Part shown: in pieces, positions 1 to 6,303 of the stretch
Numbering within the stretch: position 1 is the stretch's first letter
How the letters are laid out: each line of letters starts with the position of its first letter
DNA from: CAXXOK01 sp001604115
GTDB taxonomy: Bacteria; Bacillota; Clostridia; Christensenellales; Aristaeellaceae
Direction of reading: 5' to 3'
Length of the DNA: 64,000 nucleotides
Assembly: GCA_034928535.1 (NCBI GenBank)
Contig: JAYFOV010000019.1
Span: forward strand, 1-64,000
Program-made: the position numbers and the translations under genes
The notes under the pieces: model-generated
Told to the model about the DNA's origin: nothing
What the model saw: the letters and a program-made list of their open reading frames with translations, nothing else
Database searches by the model: none

Positions 1-110
1 CGGTCGGGCGCGAAGGTGCCGGTCACGCACCAGCCGGGCAATTCGTCGCTATACCAGTGGAGGCAGCCGGGGGCGCGCTTCCAGCGACCATGGCGGTCAC
101 AGAGGTTCAT
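1..110 (-). CDS. Small phage protein, C-terminus cut by the window edge
   Basis: A leftward frame starts at the ATG at 108-110 and stays open to the window edge. A GGGAGG ribosome binding site lies about 9 bases upstream. The visible 36 residues begin MNLCDRHGRWKRAPG and are rich in Cys, Trp and Arg, with several Cys and His that could bind a metal. It follows the three other leftward early genes of the prophage and is probably co-transcribed with them. I do not recognise the family and assign no function. Confidence 0.5.
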   Translation of the reverse strand, partial: MNLCDRHGRWKRAPGCLHWYSDELPGWCVTGTFAPD

Positions 111-137
111 GGGCATTCCCTCCCAAGGTGTTTTCGG

Positions 138-467
138 TCAAGGGGTATGTTGCGCGTGATTGGCCATGTTACGCAGGTTTCTGGCCTTGGAGGGCGCCCT
201 TTTTTGCACGGCAATGGTGCTGGCCCCGGACGTGATCGCCTCCGCCATCGCGCACAGGATGCGGTATTTCTCATTCGGGCCGAGGTTCATGGCGTTGTCC
301 GGCTCGCAGACCAGCCTGCTCTGGGCAAGCAGCAGCTGCATCTCCTGCAGCAGGGTATCCGCTGCTCGATCGGAAGGACGCACGGTGGATACCTGAGCTT
401 GCGCTTCATGAGCAGTGGCGAGGTTTTCAGGGTGGGTGGGCGGGGTGGCCGGAATGTAGTTTTCCAT
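138..467 (-). CDS. Hypothetical phage protein, 109 aa
   Basis: The start is well supported by AGGAGG seven bases before the ATG at 465-467. The product is a small, soluble-looking protein without membrane segments. Residues 30-55 and 65-95 look helical, with a Leu-rich stretch (LLQEMQLLLAQ) and a basic C-terminal third (QKRAPSKARNLRNM). It lies between the HTH gene at 480-728 and the partial gene at the edge, all on the same strand with short gaps, so it belongs to the early leftward transcript controlled by the repressors. The family is not recognised and no function is inferred. Confidence 0.6.
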   Translation of the reverse strand: MENYIPATPPTHPENLATAHEAQAQVSTVRPSDRAADTLLQEMQLLLAQSRLVCEPDNAMNLGPNEKYRILCAMAEAITSGASTIAVQKRAPSKARNLRNMANHAQHTP

Positions 468-479
468 GGGTGAACCTCC

Positions 480-728
480 TTATGGTGTATTCAGCGCTTC
501 GGTTACGCTCGATTCAACCGGCGAAGCATAGCCAAACTTCATGAAGTGAATGAAGCCCAGACGTGGGATTTTCACGCGACTGCCCTGTACAATGACGGGG
601 AAACCCAGTTTGCGTGGATCTTCCTGTGCCTGACAACGCAGGGTCTGCGGCCAACTGTCAAGCACGGAAGCGACCTCGGAAATGTCGAGGGTCGCTTTTT
701 CCATGCTCTCAATCTCGTCTAGTGTCAT
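480..728 (-). CDS. Small helix-turn-helix phage protein (MerR/HTH_17-like)
   Basis: An 82-aa protein. I place the start at the second in-frame ATG (726-728) because GGGAGG lies seven bases before it and overlaps the first ATG. The segment LDISEVASVLDSWPQTLRC (about residues 14-32) looks like the recognition helices of small MerR/excisionase-like DNA-binding proteins. It is followed by a wing-like strand pair, KLGFPVIVQGSRVKIPR. Proteins of this shape are common in early regions of Bacillota prophages, where they act as excisionases or regulators. Which of these it is cannot be told from sequence. An inverted repeat lies directly upstream (742-768). Confidence 0.65.
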   Translation of the reverse strand: MTLDEIESMEKATLDISEVASVLDSWPQTLRCQAQEDPRKLGFPVIVQGSRVKIPRLGFIHFMKFGYASPVESSVTEALNTP

Positions 729-741
729 AAAGTCGCCTCCC

Positions 742-768
742 ATGACTTTTAGTGACGGTAAAAGTCAT
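742..768. repeat. 10-bp inverted repeat between the Cro-like and HTH genes
   Basis: ATGACTTTTA at 742-751 is the exact reverse complement of TAAAAGTCAT at 759-768, with a 7-base centre. It ends just before the ribosome binding site of the HTH gene. It could be an operator or an RNA hairpin affecting that gene. There is no T-tract, so a simple terminator is unlikely. Confidence 0.6.
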
Positions 769-786
769 CGTTCACATATTTGGTAC

Positions 787-803
787 TGTCCACTATTTGG
801 ACA
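787..803. promoter_or_regulatory. Perfect repressor operator copy at the end of the Cro-like gene
   Basis: TGTCCA at 787-792, a five-base spacer, and TGGACA at 798-803 form a perfect palindrome of the type seen three more times between the divergent promoters. It overlaps the stop codon of the Cro-like gene and lies before the next leftward gene. Binding here is inferred from sequence similarity only. Confidence 0.6.
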
Positions 804-1005
804 GACCAGCAAAAAAAACACGCATGAACTCATCATTATCGGTAATACTAAGAGCAAGAGCCATTTCTTCAACATCTGTCACGGTCGGTATCTGCCTACC
901 GCTTACGATGTCACGCGCTTTTCTACCGCTCCAATTGAGCTTGCGAGCAAAGGCTGAAGCACTTCCGTATTGGCTTACGACAACACCTTTCAAGCTGATT
1001 TGCAT
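793..1005 (-). CDS. Cro-like phage regulator, 70 aa
   Basis: The start at 1003-1005 is chosen because AAGGAGG lies eight bases upstream. Longer in-frame starts lack a ribosome binding site. The 70-residue product contains an HTH-like segment (YGSASAFARKLNWSGRKARDIVSGRQIPTV, about residues 12-40) and ends in an Asp/Glu-rich helix. This resembles small Cro/DUF739-type regulators. Its position divergent from the repressor genes, with operators in between, points to the Cro role of driving the lytic branch by opposing the repressor. It starts the leftward early transcript. Confidence 0.7.
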   Translation of the reverse strand: MQISLKGVVVSQYGSASAFARKLNWSGRKARDIVSGRQIPTVTDVEEMALALSITDNDEFMRVFFAGLSK

Positions 1006-1030
1006 GTGATATTCCTCCTTAATCATGAGA

Positions 1031-1135
1031 CGTCCAATTAGTGGACACGCGAATGATAACATGATGGGTTATGGTTGTCAACCACTTAATGGACAAATAT
1101 GTGAGTGTGTAAATAGAGTGTTGATTTATTGGACA
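1031..1135. promoter_or_regulatory. Array of three phage operators between divergent promoters
   Basis: Three copies of a half-site pair with a five-base spacer occur: CGTCCA/TGGACA at 1031-1047, CAACCA/TGGACA at 1079-1095, and TGTTGA/TGGACA at 1119-1135. The right half TGGACA is exact in all three, while the left half degrades. The first lies just downstream of the Cro promoter -10. The second overlaps the Cro promoter -35. The third overlaps the repressor promoter -35. This is the arrangement expected of a lysogeny switch. Binding by either repressor is inference. Confidence 0.65.
1053..1081 (-). promoter_or_regulatory. Promoter of the leftward early phage genes
   Basis: On the minus strand TTGACA (1076-1081) and TATCAT (1053-1058) are separated by 17 bases. 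This is a near-consensus sigma-A promoter pointing at the Cro-like gene. An operator overlaps the -35. Confidence 0.7.
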
Positions 1136-1149
1136 GCATGTGTGATAAT
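1121..1149 (+). promoter_or_regulatory. Promoter of the repressor-integrase genes
   Basis: TTGATT (1121-1126) and GATAAT (1144-1149) have a 17-base spacer. They lead into the repressor gene at 1173. The operator at 1119-1135 covers the -35, so autorepression is likely. Confidence 0.55.
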
Positions 1150-1172
1150 TGGGCGAACAGGAGGCGATAACT

Positions 1173-1820
1173 ATGTCAGGTAATAAAGTTGCATCATTCA
1201 GAGAAAGATTCAATGAACTTATATCAGAGTCGCCAAAGACGGATAGTGAAATCGCTCGTGATTTAGGAATCAGTAAGCAAGCATTGAGCACATGGAAAAC
1301 CGGTGAACATTCTCCTAAAGCGCCGACCGTTCAAACATTAGCAAGATACTTCTCGGTTAACGTTAACTGGTTACTGGGCTTTGATACCATGAGGGCACCG
1401 GACTTTATTCCAACCGCACCTGATGCATTGCAAATCAAGCGAAAGAGAATCCCAATTCTTTCGTCAATCCAATGTGGCGAGCCGACATACGCTCAAGAGA
1501 CTTTCGAGGGGTATCTTGAAGCCAGTCAGAACTTAAAAGTTGATTACGCCCTTATTGCCAAAGGCGACAGTATGATTAATGCTGGCATTCATAATGGCGA
1601 TCTCGTTTTTGTTCGTAAGCAACAGACAGTAAATAATGGGGATATTGCCGTTATCCTAATCGGAGATGAAACGACATTGAAACGCGTCTATCTTGATCGG
1701 GATGAATTGCGTCTCGTTCCAGAAAACCCTGCTTTCCGAACGCAGGTGTATACCGGCGAAGAACTAGAGAATATTCAAATCATAGCGAGATGTGTTTATG
1801 TAAGCCATGTTTTACAATGA
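1173..1820 (+). CDS. LexA/CI-like phage repressor with intact S24 self-cleavage site
   Basis: 215 aa. The start at 1173 follows AGGAGG with proper spacing. Residues 8-68 are an HTH_3 domain (SEIARDLGISKQALSTWKTG). Residues about 92-215 are an S24 peptidase-like domain with catalytic Ser133 in KGDSM and Lys170 in ETTLKRV. A Cys101-Gly102 pair in SSIQCGEP sits at the expected self-cleavage position. In this family RecA filaments trigger autocleavage and release operators during DNA damage. The gene diverges from the Cro-like gene across three operators and is followed by a paralogue and the integrase. This one should be the SOS-responsive lysogeny repressor. Confidence 0.85.
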   Translation: MSGNKVASFRERFNELISESPKTDSEIARDLGISKQALSTWKTGEHSPKAPTVQTLARYFSVNVNWLLGFDTMRAPDFIPTAPDALQIKRKRIPILSSIQCGEPTYAQETFEGYLEASQNLKVDYALIAKGDSMINAGIHNGDLVFVRKQQTVNNGDIAVILIGDETTLKRVYLDRDELRLVPENPAFRTQVYTGEELENIQIIARCVYVSHVLQ

Positions 1821-1864
1821 CTCAACCCTTATGCAAATCAACTTGACTACTGCGAGGGTAAGCG

Positions 1865-2542
1865 ATGAGTATAAACGAACGTCTGAAGCAAAGACGCGAA
1901 CAAATGGGCTTATCTATTGATGAACTTGCTTCTAAAATAGAGAAAAGCCGAGCGACGGTTTACCGCTACGAGAGCGACAGTATTCATAACCTACCGGCAT
2001 CAGTAGTTAAGGCAATTGCTATTGTACTTAAAATAACCCCTACATACCTCATGGGCTGGGATGACAGATTATCAGTCGATGTTTCGTACAGAACGCCTGA
2101 AACAACATCACTGAAGGAAAGATATCAAATCATGAGAACAGGAGGTTTTCAAGTTGCTCAGACATTGAGTAAGCCACTTGTCAATAATGATGCAATTGGT
2201 GACTTACAGGCTGCGATAAAAGAAACTAGAGATTTCATTGATGTACCTGTGAATATCGAGTGCGACTTTGTTCTTCGATGCAAAGGGGACAGAATGATAG
2301 GCGCCCGAGTATTCGATGGTGATTTAGTCTATATTCGGATACAGCCTGATGTCGAACACGGGGAGATAGCTGCAGTTATGATTAACGGAGAAACAACCTT
2401 GAAACGAGTGCGGAAAGAATCGTTCGGTATTGTATTGTGGCCTGAGAATCCAAACTTCACGCCGTTGTCATTTGGGTGGGATGCTCTTGATGAATTTCGA
2501 ATCCTCGGCAAGGCCGTTGCCTTTATGTCCGCAATAAGATAG
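1865..2542 (+). CDS. Second S24-family repressor, predicted unable to self-cleave
   Basis: 225 aa. An HTH_3 domain covers residues 4-64 (LSIDELASKIEKSRATVYRYES), and an S24-like domain runs from about 104 to 225. The region matching the catalytic serine reads CKGDRM, with Arg143 where Ser is expected. The codon is AGA, one base from a serine codon. The general-base Lys180 is kept (ETTLKRV). The cleavage site Ala-Gly is replaced by Ile111-Gly112. The frame is otherwise intact and the fold motifs (FDGDLVYI) are conserved, so it looks like a functional DNA-binding paralogue blind to RecA, not a decayed gene. It starts 44 bases after the first repressor and 23 bases before the integrase, so co-transcription is likely. 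Confidence 0.8.
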   Translation: MSINERLKQRREQMGLSIDELASKIEKSRATVYRYESDSIHNLPASVVKAIAIVLKITPTYLMGWDDRLSVDVSYRTPETTSLKERYQIMRTGGFQVAQTLSKPLVNNDAIGDLQAAIKETRDFIDVPVNIECDFVLRCKGDRMIGARVFDGDLVYIRIQPDVEHGEIAAVMINGETTLKRVRKESFGIVLWPENPNFTPLSFGWDALDEFRILGKAVAFMSAIR

Positions 2543-2565
2543 CAGTTGACAATCTTGGAGGTATC

Positions 2566-3678
2566 ATGATCTGCCGTAAGTGCTCGAAAGAATTACCAGA
2601 TGATGCCCTTTTCTGTTGCTGGTGCGGCAGAAAGCAGACACGGGAACACTCCCAGCGCATGAGAGGCAACGGTATGGGGTCCGTCTTCCGACTACCAAAT
2701 GGCAAATGGCGAGCTGAGGTAACGCTAGGCTACAAAGATGGTAAGCGTGTGTGCCGGACCAAGAGCGGCTTTTCCACCAAGCGTGATGCCCTTTCCTATC
2801 TACCAACCATGTATCTCAATAAAGGCAAGCCAGTCTCCTCGATTGATGACCTGTATAAAGCGTGGAGCACCTCCGCCATGCTCAAGCTTTCAGATTCCAA
2901 ACAATGCGCGTACCGTATTGCAAATAACCGGCTTGACGCAATACGGTTCCTCAAAGTGCGCGATATCACGATCGAAACGCTTCAAACCTGCATTGACACC
3001 TTCGGCACGTCCTTTTACACGAAGCGAGATATGAAGTCGTTGCTTTCCCACCTGTACAAGCGCGCAGTGGCGCAGCAGGAAGTATTCACCAACCTTGCGG
3101 AGTATATCATTCTGCCGGAATCGGCGGAGGAAGAAACCGTACCTTTCGATAAAGAAGAAGTGCTCACGCTCTGGCGCGTGTACAGCGAAGGGGATGTGTT
3201 CGCTGGATACATCCTCCTCATGCTCTATACCGGTATGCGGCCAGGAGAGCTGTTCAAACTGAAAAAGGACATGATCAACTGGGATGAGAACCGCATCCTG
3301 GGTTGTGGAACGAAAACAAAAAAAGGTAAAGAAACGCCCATCGTTTATCCTGACTTTATCGCGCCTGTGCTTCATACCCTCTGTGATCAATCGCAAAGCA
3401 AGGTCGGTAAGGTGCTATGTATGAACGAAGATAATTTCTACAAACAATTCAAGCTGCTAAAGGAGCGTTGTGGCATCCGACCGGAAGTGCGCCCTTACTC
3501 CAGCCGCCATTATACCGGCACGGCGCTCGCCCTCCAGAATATATCGCCCTCGATCATCATGGACATTATGCGTCATACAGACTATGCCACGACACTCAAT
3601 TATTACACCCACATCCCCACGCAAACCATGGTGGATTCCGTTAATCAGCTGCCTGCTTACGCTTCCAAACCCATTTAG
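2566..3678 (+). CDS. int: Tyrosine site-specific integrase with N-terminal zinc ribbon
   Basis: 370 aa, start supported by TTGGAGG. Residues 3-20 carry CxxC and CxxC pairs typical of a small zinc ribbon. An AP2-like arm-binding segment follows (NGKWRAEVTLGYKDGKR, about 45-61), then a SAM-like core-binding domain (about 90-180) and the catalytic domain. Catalytic residues seen are Arg225 (TGMRPGEL), Lys in TKTKKGK, Arg314 in YSSRH, His337 (MRHTDY) and the nucleophile Tyr347 (NYYTHI). The first His of the HxxR box is Tyr311, a variation I recall in several Bacillota integrases. It catalyses prophage integration and excision, and it points at the tRNA-Ser gene that is the likely attachment site. 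Confidence 0.92.
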   Translation: MICRKCSKELPDDALFCCWCGRKQTREHSQRMRGNGMGSVFRLPNGKWRAEVTLGYKDGKRVCRTKSGFSTKRDALSYLPTMYLNKGKPVSSIDDLYKAWSTSAMLKLSDSKQCAYRIANNRLDAIRFLKVRDITIETLQTCIDTFGTSFYTKRDMKSLLSHLYKRAVAQQEVFTNLAEYIILPESAEEETVPFDKEEVLTLWRVYSEGDVFAGYILLMLYTGMRPGELFKLKKDMINWDENRILGCGTKTKKGKETPIVYPDFIAPVLHTLCDQSQSKVGKVLCMNEDNFYKQFKLLKERCGIRPEVRPYSSRHYTGTALALQNISPSIIMDIMRHTDYATTLNYYTHIPTQTMVDSVNQLPAYASKPI

Positions 3679-3681
3679 AAG

Positions 3682-3703
3682 CGAGTAGTAACACGAGTAG
3701 TAA
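3682..3703 (+). repeat. Two direct 10-bp repeats just after the integrase
   Basis: CGAGTAGTAA occurs at 3682-3691 and again at 3694-3703, a 12-base period. Short direct repeats between int and the core attachment site are typical arm-type integrase binding sites, so that role is inferred. The integrase stop codon lies immediately before. Confidence 0.55.
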
Positions 3704-3760
3704 TAGACGCGATTTTGCACAAATTTTCAGCTACTTTTTATAACGGATTTTAGACATAAG

Positions 3761-3794
3761 AAAAGCCTTGTAAGCTTTATCTTACAAGGCTTTT
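3761..3794. terminator. Bidirectional terminator between integrase and tRNA-Ser
   Basis: A perfect 14-bp stem (AAAAGCCTTGTAAG pairing with CTTACAAGGCTTTT, six-base loop) carries A-runs and T-runs at both ends. It can terminate int on the plus strand and the two tRNA genes on the minus strand. Its end touches the CCA end of the tRNA. Confidence 0.85.
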
Positions 3795-3884
3795 GGCGGA
3801 GAAGGAGAGATTTGAACTCTCGCGCCGGTTACCCAGCCTACTCCCTTAGCAGGGGAGCCCCTTCGGCCACTTGGGTACTTCTCC
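3794..3884 (-). tRNA. tRNA-Ser(GCU), likely prophage attachment site
   Basis: Read on the minus strand, it starts GGAGAAG and ends with the paired CTTCTCC, G and an encoded CCA. The anticodon loop CTGCTAA gives anticodon GCT, which reads AGC/AGU. A long variable arm typical of class II serine tRNAs lies between the anticodon stem and the TTCAAAT loop. The integrase gene ends beside its 3' end, so this gene is the probable attB, remade by phage sequence after integration. Confidence 0.93.
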
Positions 3885-3906
3885 ATTTGGCACGGAAATA
3901 TGAACT

Positions 3907-3995
3907 TGGCGGAGAGAGAGGGATTCGAACCCCCGGTGCCTCTCGGCATCACTGGTTTTCAAGACCAGCGCCATCAACCGCTCGGCCATCTCTCC
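3907..3995 (-). tRNA. tRNA-Ser(UGA)
   Basis: Minus strand, from GGAGAGATGGCCGAG to an encoded CCA. The anticodon loop CTTGAAA gives anticodon TGA, which reads UCN codons. A long variable arm is present, as expected for serine. It lies 22 bases upstream of tRNA-Ser(GCU) and shares its promoter. Confidence 0.93.
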
Positions 3996-4018
3996 ATCGC
4001 AAAGAACCAGCGGAAATG

Positions 4019-4047
4019 ATTATAACAGAGATACATTCCAAAGTCAA
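4019..4047 (-). promoter_or_regulatory. Promoter of the two tRNA-Ser genes
   Basis: On the minus strand TTGACT (4042-4047) and TATAAT (4019-4024) have a 17-base spacer, 24 bases before the first tRNA. Confidence 0.8.
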
Positions 4048-4085
4048 CTGCATTTTGGGCAATCCTGTTACTTTTCATTTGTCAG

Positions 4086-4137
4086 CACAAACAAGGGCGC
4101 GGGCCTGCGAGATGGCAGGCTGGCGCCCTTGTTTGTG
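4086..4137. terminator. Terminator after the leftward ABC genes
   Basis: A perfect 15-bp stem (CACAAACAAGGGCGC with GCGCCCTTGTTTGTG) encloses a smaller CCTGC/GCAGG stem. It lies 88 bases beyond the stop of the permease gene. The strands are similar, so it may work both ways. Confidence 0.75.
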
Positions 4138-4224
4138 TATGGCCGGCCGGGTACACAGCCCCGGCTGCTTTTATCGTACCGCCTTTTGCGCCTTGAGTGC
4201 TCTGGGCGTGGCCGCGAGCCATGG

Positions 4225-5046
4225 CTAGGGTTGGGGGGTGCTCCGCATGCACAGATAGCTCAGCGGCAGGCTGATGACCGCCGTGCCCAGTTGGATCCAC
4301 GGCCACTGGTTTTCTACAAAATGCACCACATCCATCAAGATTTTCATCCACTGCACACCCAAAAGCAACCGCTGCTGCTCGTTGGCATTTTCCAAAACAT
4401 CCACCGCCTGCCGCACGGCCGGCAGGAGGGTCAGCAGCATCAGCACCATGGGCACGCCGATCAGGATGCCCAGCGTGAGCCAACGGTTGCGCCGCAGGCA
4501 GCAACCCAGCAGGTAAAAGATGGCCGTCCATTCCAGTGTGTAGAGGATGTACTCCGGCAGGGTACGCAGCGCATCCCCCAGCGTTTGCTGGAAGAGCGCC
4601 GTAACGCCGGTTTCTTGAAACAGGCTTTTCACCCGCAGGGTGCCCGGCAGTGCATTGCTCAGCAGCAGCACCAGGCCTCCGATGAGGGCGTTCAGCGCCA
4701 GCGTGCCCAGCAGTAGCCCCACCATGCCGCACCAAAGGCCGATCAAATTGCCAAGCCACACCGAGAAGCGCGACGTCCCAAAGCGTAGCAAAAACCGGGT
4801 GGATTTATTGGCCGTGATGTTCCCGGCCACCAGCGCGGCCACCATGACCAAACTCAGGTCTGCATACACGCCCATATAGGGATAGGCGTTGCCAGTGAAC
4901 ATCGGTACCGCAATGGAGGCCAACTGCACCAGCAGCAGGATCAGCAGCACCAGCAGCACACGCCGCCCCAGCGCTTTGGTATGATAGCGCAGCACCCCGC
5001 CAAAACGGGCGCGCTGCCAAAACCCGACCTCAAGCGTTTGTTGCAT
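4225..5046 (-). CDS. ABC transporter membrane subunit, family not recognised
   Basis: 273 aa. About six hydrophobic helices are visible: 29-50, 60-78, 97-133, 168-185, 192-213 and 250-266. One long polar stretch contains ENANEQQRLLLGVQWMK. It starts inside the end of the ATPase gene (17-base overlap) with AGGAGG upstream, so the two form one transporter. No EAA loop or ABC-2 signature is clear. The neighbouring ATPase is of the exporter/YtrB kind, which suggests export or a Bcr-like role. The substrate is unknown. Confidence 0.75.
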   Translation of the reverse strand: MQQTLEVGFWQRARFGGVLRYHTKALGRRVLLVLLILLLVQLASIAVPMFTGNAYPYMGVYADLSLVMVAALVAGNITANKSTRFLLRFGTSRFSVWLGNLIGLWCGMVGLLLGTLALNALIGGLVLLLSNALPGTLRVKSLFQETGVTALFQQTLGDALRTLPEYILYTLEWTAIFYLLGCCLRRNRWLTLGILIGVPMVLMLLTLLPAVRQAVDVLENANEQQRLLLGVQWMKILMDVVHFVENQWPWIQLGTAVISLPLSYLCMRSTPQP

Positions 5047-5965
5047 TGCGCTCGTCCTCCTTTTCTTCCGTCAGGAACACAAACAGACGCTGCAGGCTCA
5101 CCGGGGCGGTGCGCACACGCCCATCCGCCTGAAAACGCGTTATGTCGTCTGGTGTGCTTAGCTTCACGTGGCTGACCATCGTGCCCGCGAGCTCCTCTGT
5201 TTTCAGGATGGTCATGCCCTGCGTGAGCGCCGTTACGGCTGCCGCATCGCCGGACACCGAGAGGTAGCCACGCTGGATCGCCTCTACGGTACCCGCGCAC
5301 AGCAGCTTGCCCACATCCACCAGCACGGCAAAATCGAGCAGGCGCGCCACCTCGTCTATCAAATGAGTGGATAGGACAAACGTCCGCCCTGGGCTGCGCT
5401 GCTTCTGCTCCAGCAAAAGGTCATAAAAGCGCTCGCGCATCACCGCATCCAAACCCAGGCTTGGTTCATCAAACACGGTCAGTTCCGCGCCGCTTGCCAG
5501 ACCCACGGTCAGCATCAGGGCGGTTTGCATCCCGCGGCTGAAGGTGCGCATCTTGCGTTTGGCCAAGGGAAGCTCAAAGCGTTTCAGCAATGCTTGGGCA
5601 TATTCCTCATCCCATGCCGGGAACAATCCCCGGCACACGTAAAACAGCTCGCTGGGCTTGCCCAGATCGCCAAAATCCGGTGTATCCCCAATCATGCATA
5701 GTTTGCCCAGCGTGCGGGCGTGGTCATACACCGCCTCCCCGTCCAGGGTCACAGCGCCGCTGTTTGGCTTGAGCATGCCGCCAACGATCCTGAGCAATGT
5801 GCTCTTGCCCGCGCCATTGCGCCCCAGCAACCCGACGATCTGTCCTCGGGGTATTTCCAGCGTGAGGCCATCCAGCGCCTGTGTGCTGCGAAAACGCCGG
5901 CTCACGCCTTCCACACGCAGGATCGGCTGGCTGCTCATGGCCACCCCATCTCTTTCTGTCTGCAT
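5030..5965 (-). CDS. ABC transporter ATP-binding protein, YtrB-like
   Basis: 311 aa. The start at 5963-5965 is chosen for AGAGGAG eight bases before it. Walker A is GRNGAGKS, the signature region FSRGMQ replaces LSGGQ, Walker B is LTVFDEPSLGLD and the H-loop is STHL. The FSRGM-type signature and SLGLDAVMRERFYDLL are characteristic of the YtrB/exporter branch. In Bacillota that branch is often controlled by GntR repressors, and none is seen here. About 80 C-terminal residues beyond the ATPase core form an extra domain. It energises the membrane subunit encoded by the overlapping downstream gene. Confidence 0.88.
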   Translation of the reverse strand: MQTERDGVAMSSQPILRVEGVSRRFRSTQALDGLTLEIPRGQIVGLLGRNGAGKSTLLRIVGGMLKPNSGAVTLDGEAVYDHARTLGKLCMIGDTPDFGDLGKPSELFYVCRGLFPAWDEEYAQALLKRFELPLAKRKMRTFSRGMQTALMLTVGLASGAELTVFDEPSLGLDAVMRERFYDLLLEQKQRSPGRTFVLSTHLIDEVARLLDFAVLVDVGKLLCAGTVEAIQRGYLSVSGDAAAVTALTQGMTILKTEELAGTMVSHVKLSTPDDITRFQADGRVRTAPVSLQRLFVFLTEEKEDERNATNA

Positions 5966-6010
5966 ATTGACTCCTCTTCCCATTGGTTTGCTCCGTTGCC
6001 GGATGGTTGC

Positions 6011-6039
6011 ATTATACAGGCAAACTGCCTTGGTGCCAA
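6011..6039 (-). promoter_or_regulatory. Promoter of the leftward ABC operon
   Basis: On the minus strand TTGGCA (6034-6039) and TATAAT (6011-6016) have a 17-base spacer, 45 bases before the ATPase start. The -35 is part of a CTTGG/CCAAG near-palindrome that might be an operator. Confidence 0.65.
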
Positions 6040-6189
6040 GCGCAGCCAGCCCAAACCAGCAGGCGTGGCGCTCAATGCCGCTTTTTGATGGCACAGGCTC
6101 CGGGCAACCCTACGCGACCGCCTGTTTCTTTTTGGAAATCGTTGCTTATATGCTTGAAAAGAGGTTTATACTATCATTGTTCCCGTTAT

Positions 6190-6207
6190 TGTGAATCAAG
6201 TTTCACA
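6190..6207. promoter_or_regulatory. Palindrome upstream of the phosphodiester glycosidase-like gene
   Basis: TGTGAA, six bases, then TTCACA form a perfect 6+6+6 inverted repeat. Two more TTCAC words follow within 30 bases (6213 and 6225). A TATACT box lies just upstream at 6167-6172, although no good -35 at proper spacing is seen. An operator is possible. The rest of the 5966-6303 gap contains nothing else I can name. Confidence 0.4.
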
Positions 6208-6303
6208 GCGGGTTCACTCGCTGTTCACGTTTGCGCAGTAGCATGATGAGGGCCGGACTTTTGTCCCCGTCATTTCATGCATCCGCAGCCTGGGAGGTAC
6301 ACA

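Larger units (their letters stand above)
1..3793. mobile_element. Prophage, integrase-proximal end (other end lies left of the window)
   Basis: Seen: a tyrosine integrase reads toward and ends about 115 bp from tRNA-Ser(GCU). Upstream of it are two S24-type repressors, then a divergent Cro-like gene and small leftward genes that run off the left edge. This is the usual lysogeny-module layout of temperate phages of Bacillota. The stretch from about 1.0 to 2.6 kb is visibly more AT-rich than the flanking host genes. Inference: the element integrated into the 3' end of the tRNA gene. The second attachment site and the structural genes would lie outside the window, so whether the prophage is intact cannot be judged. 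Confidence 0.85.

Noticed and set aside
1865..2542. The second repressor as a pseudogene
   Set aside because: The frame is complete, the HTH and fold motifs are conserved, and the start has a normal position. Only catalytic positions changed, which points to altered function and not decay.
6141..6172. A sigma-A promoter for the phosphodiester glycosidase-like gene (TTGCTT with TATACT)
   Set aside because: The spacer would be 19 bases and the -35 is weak. Kept only as a remark.
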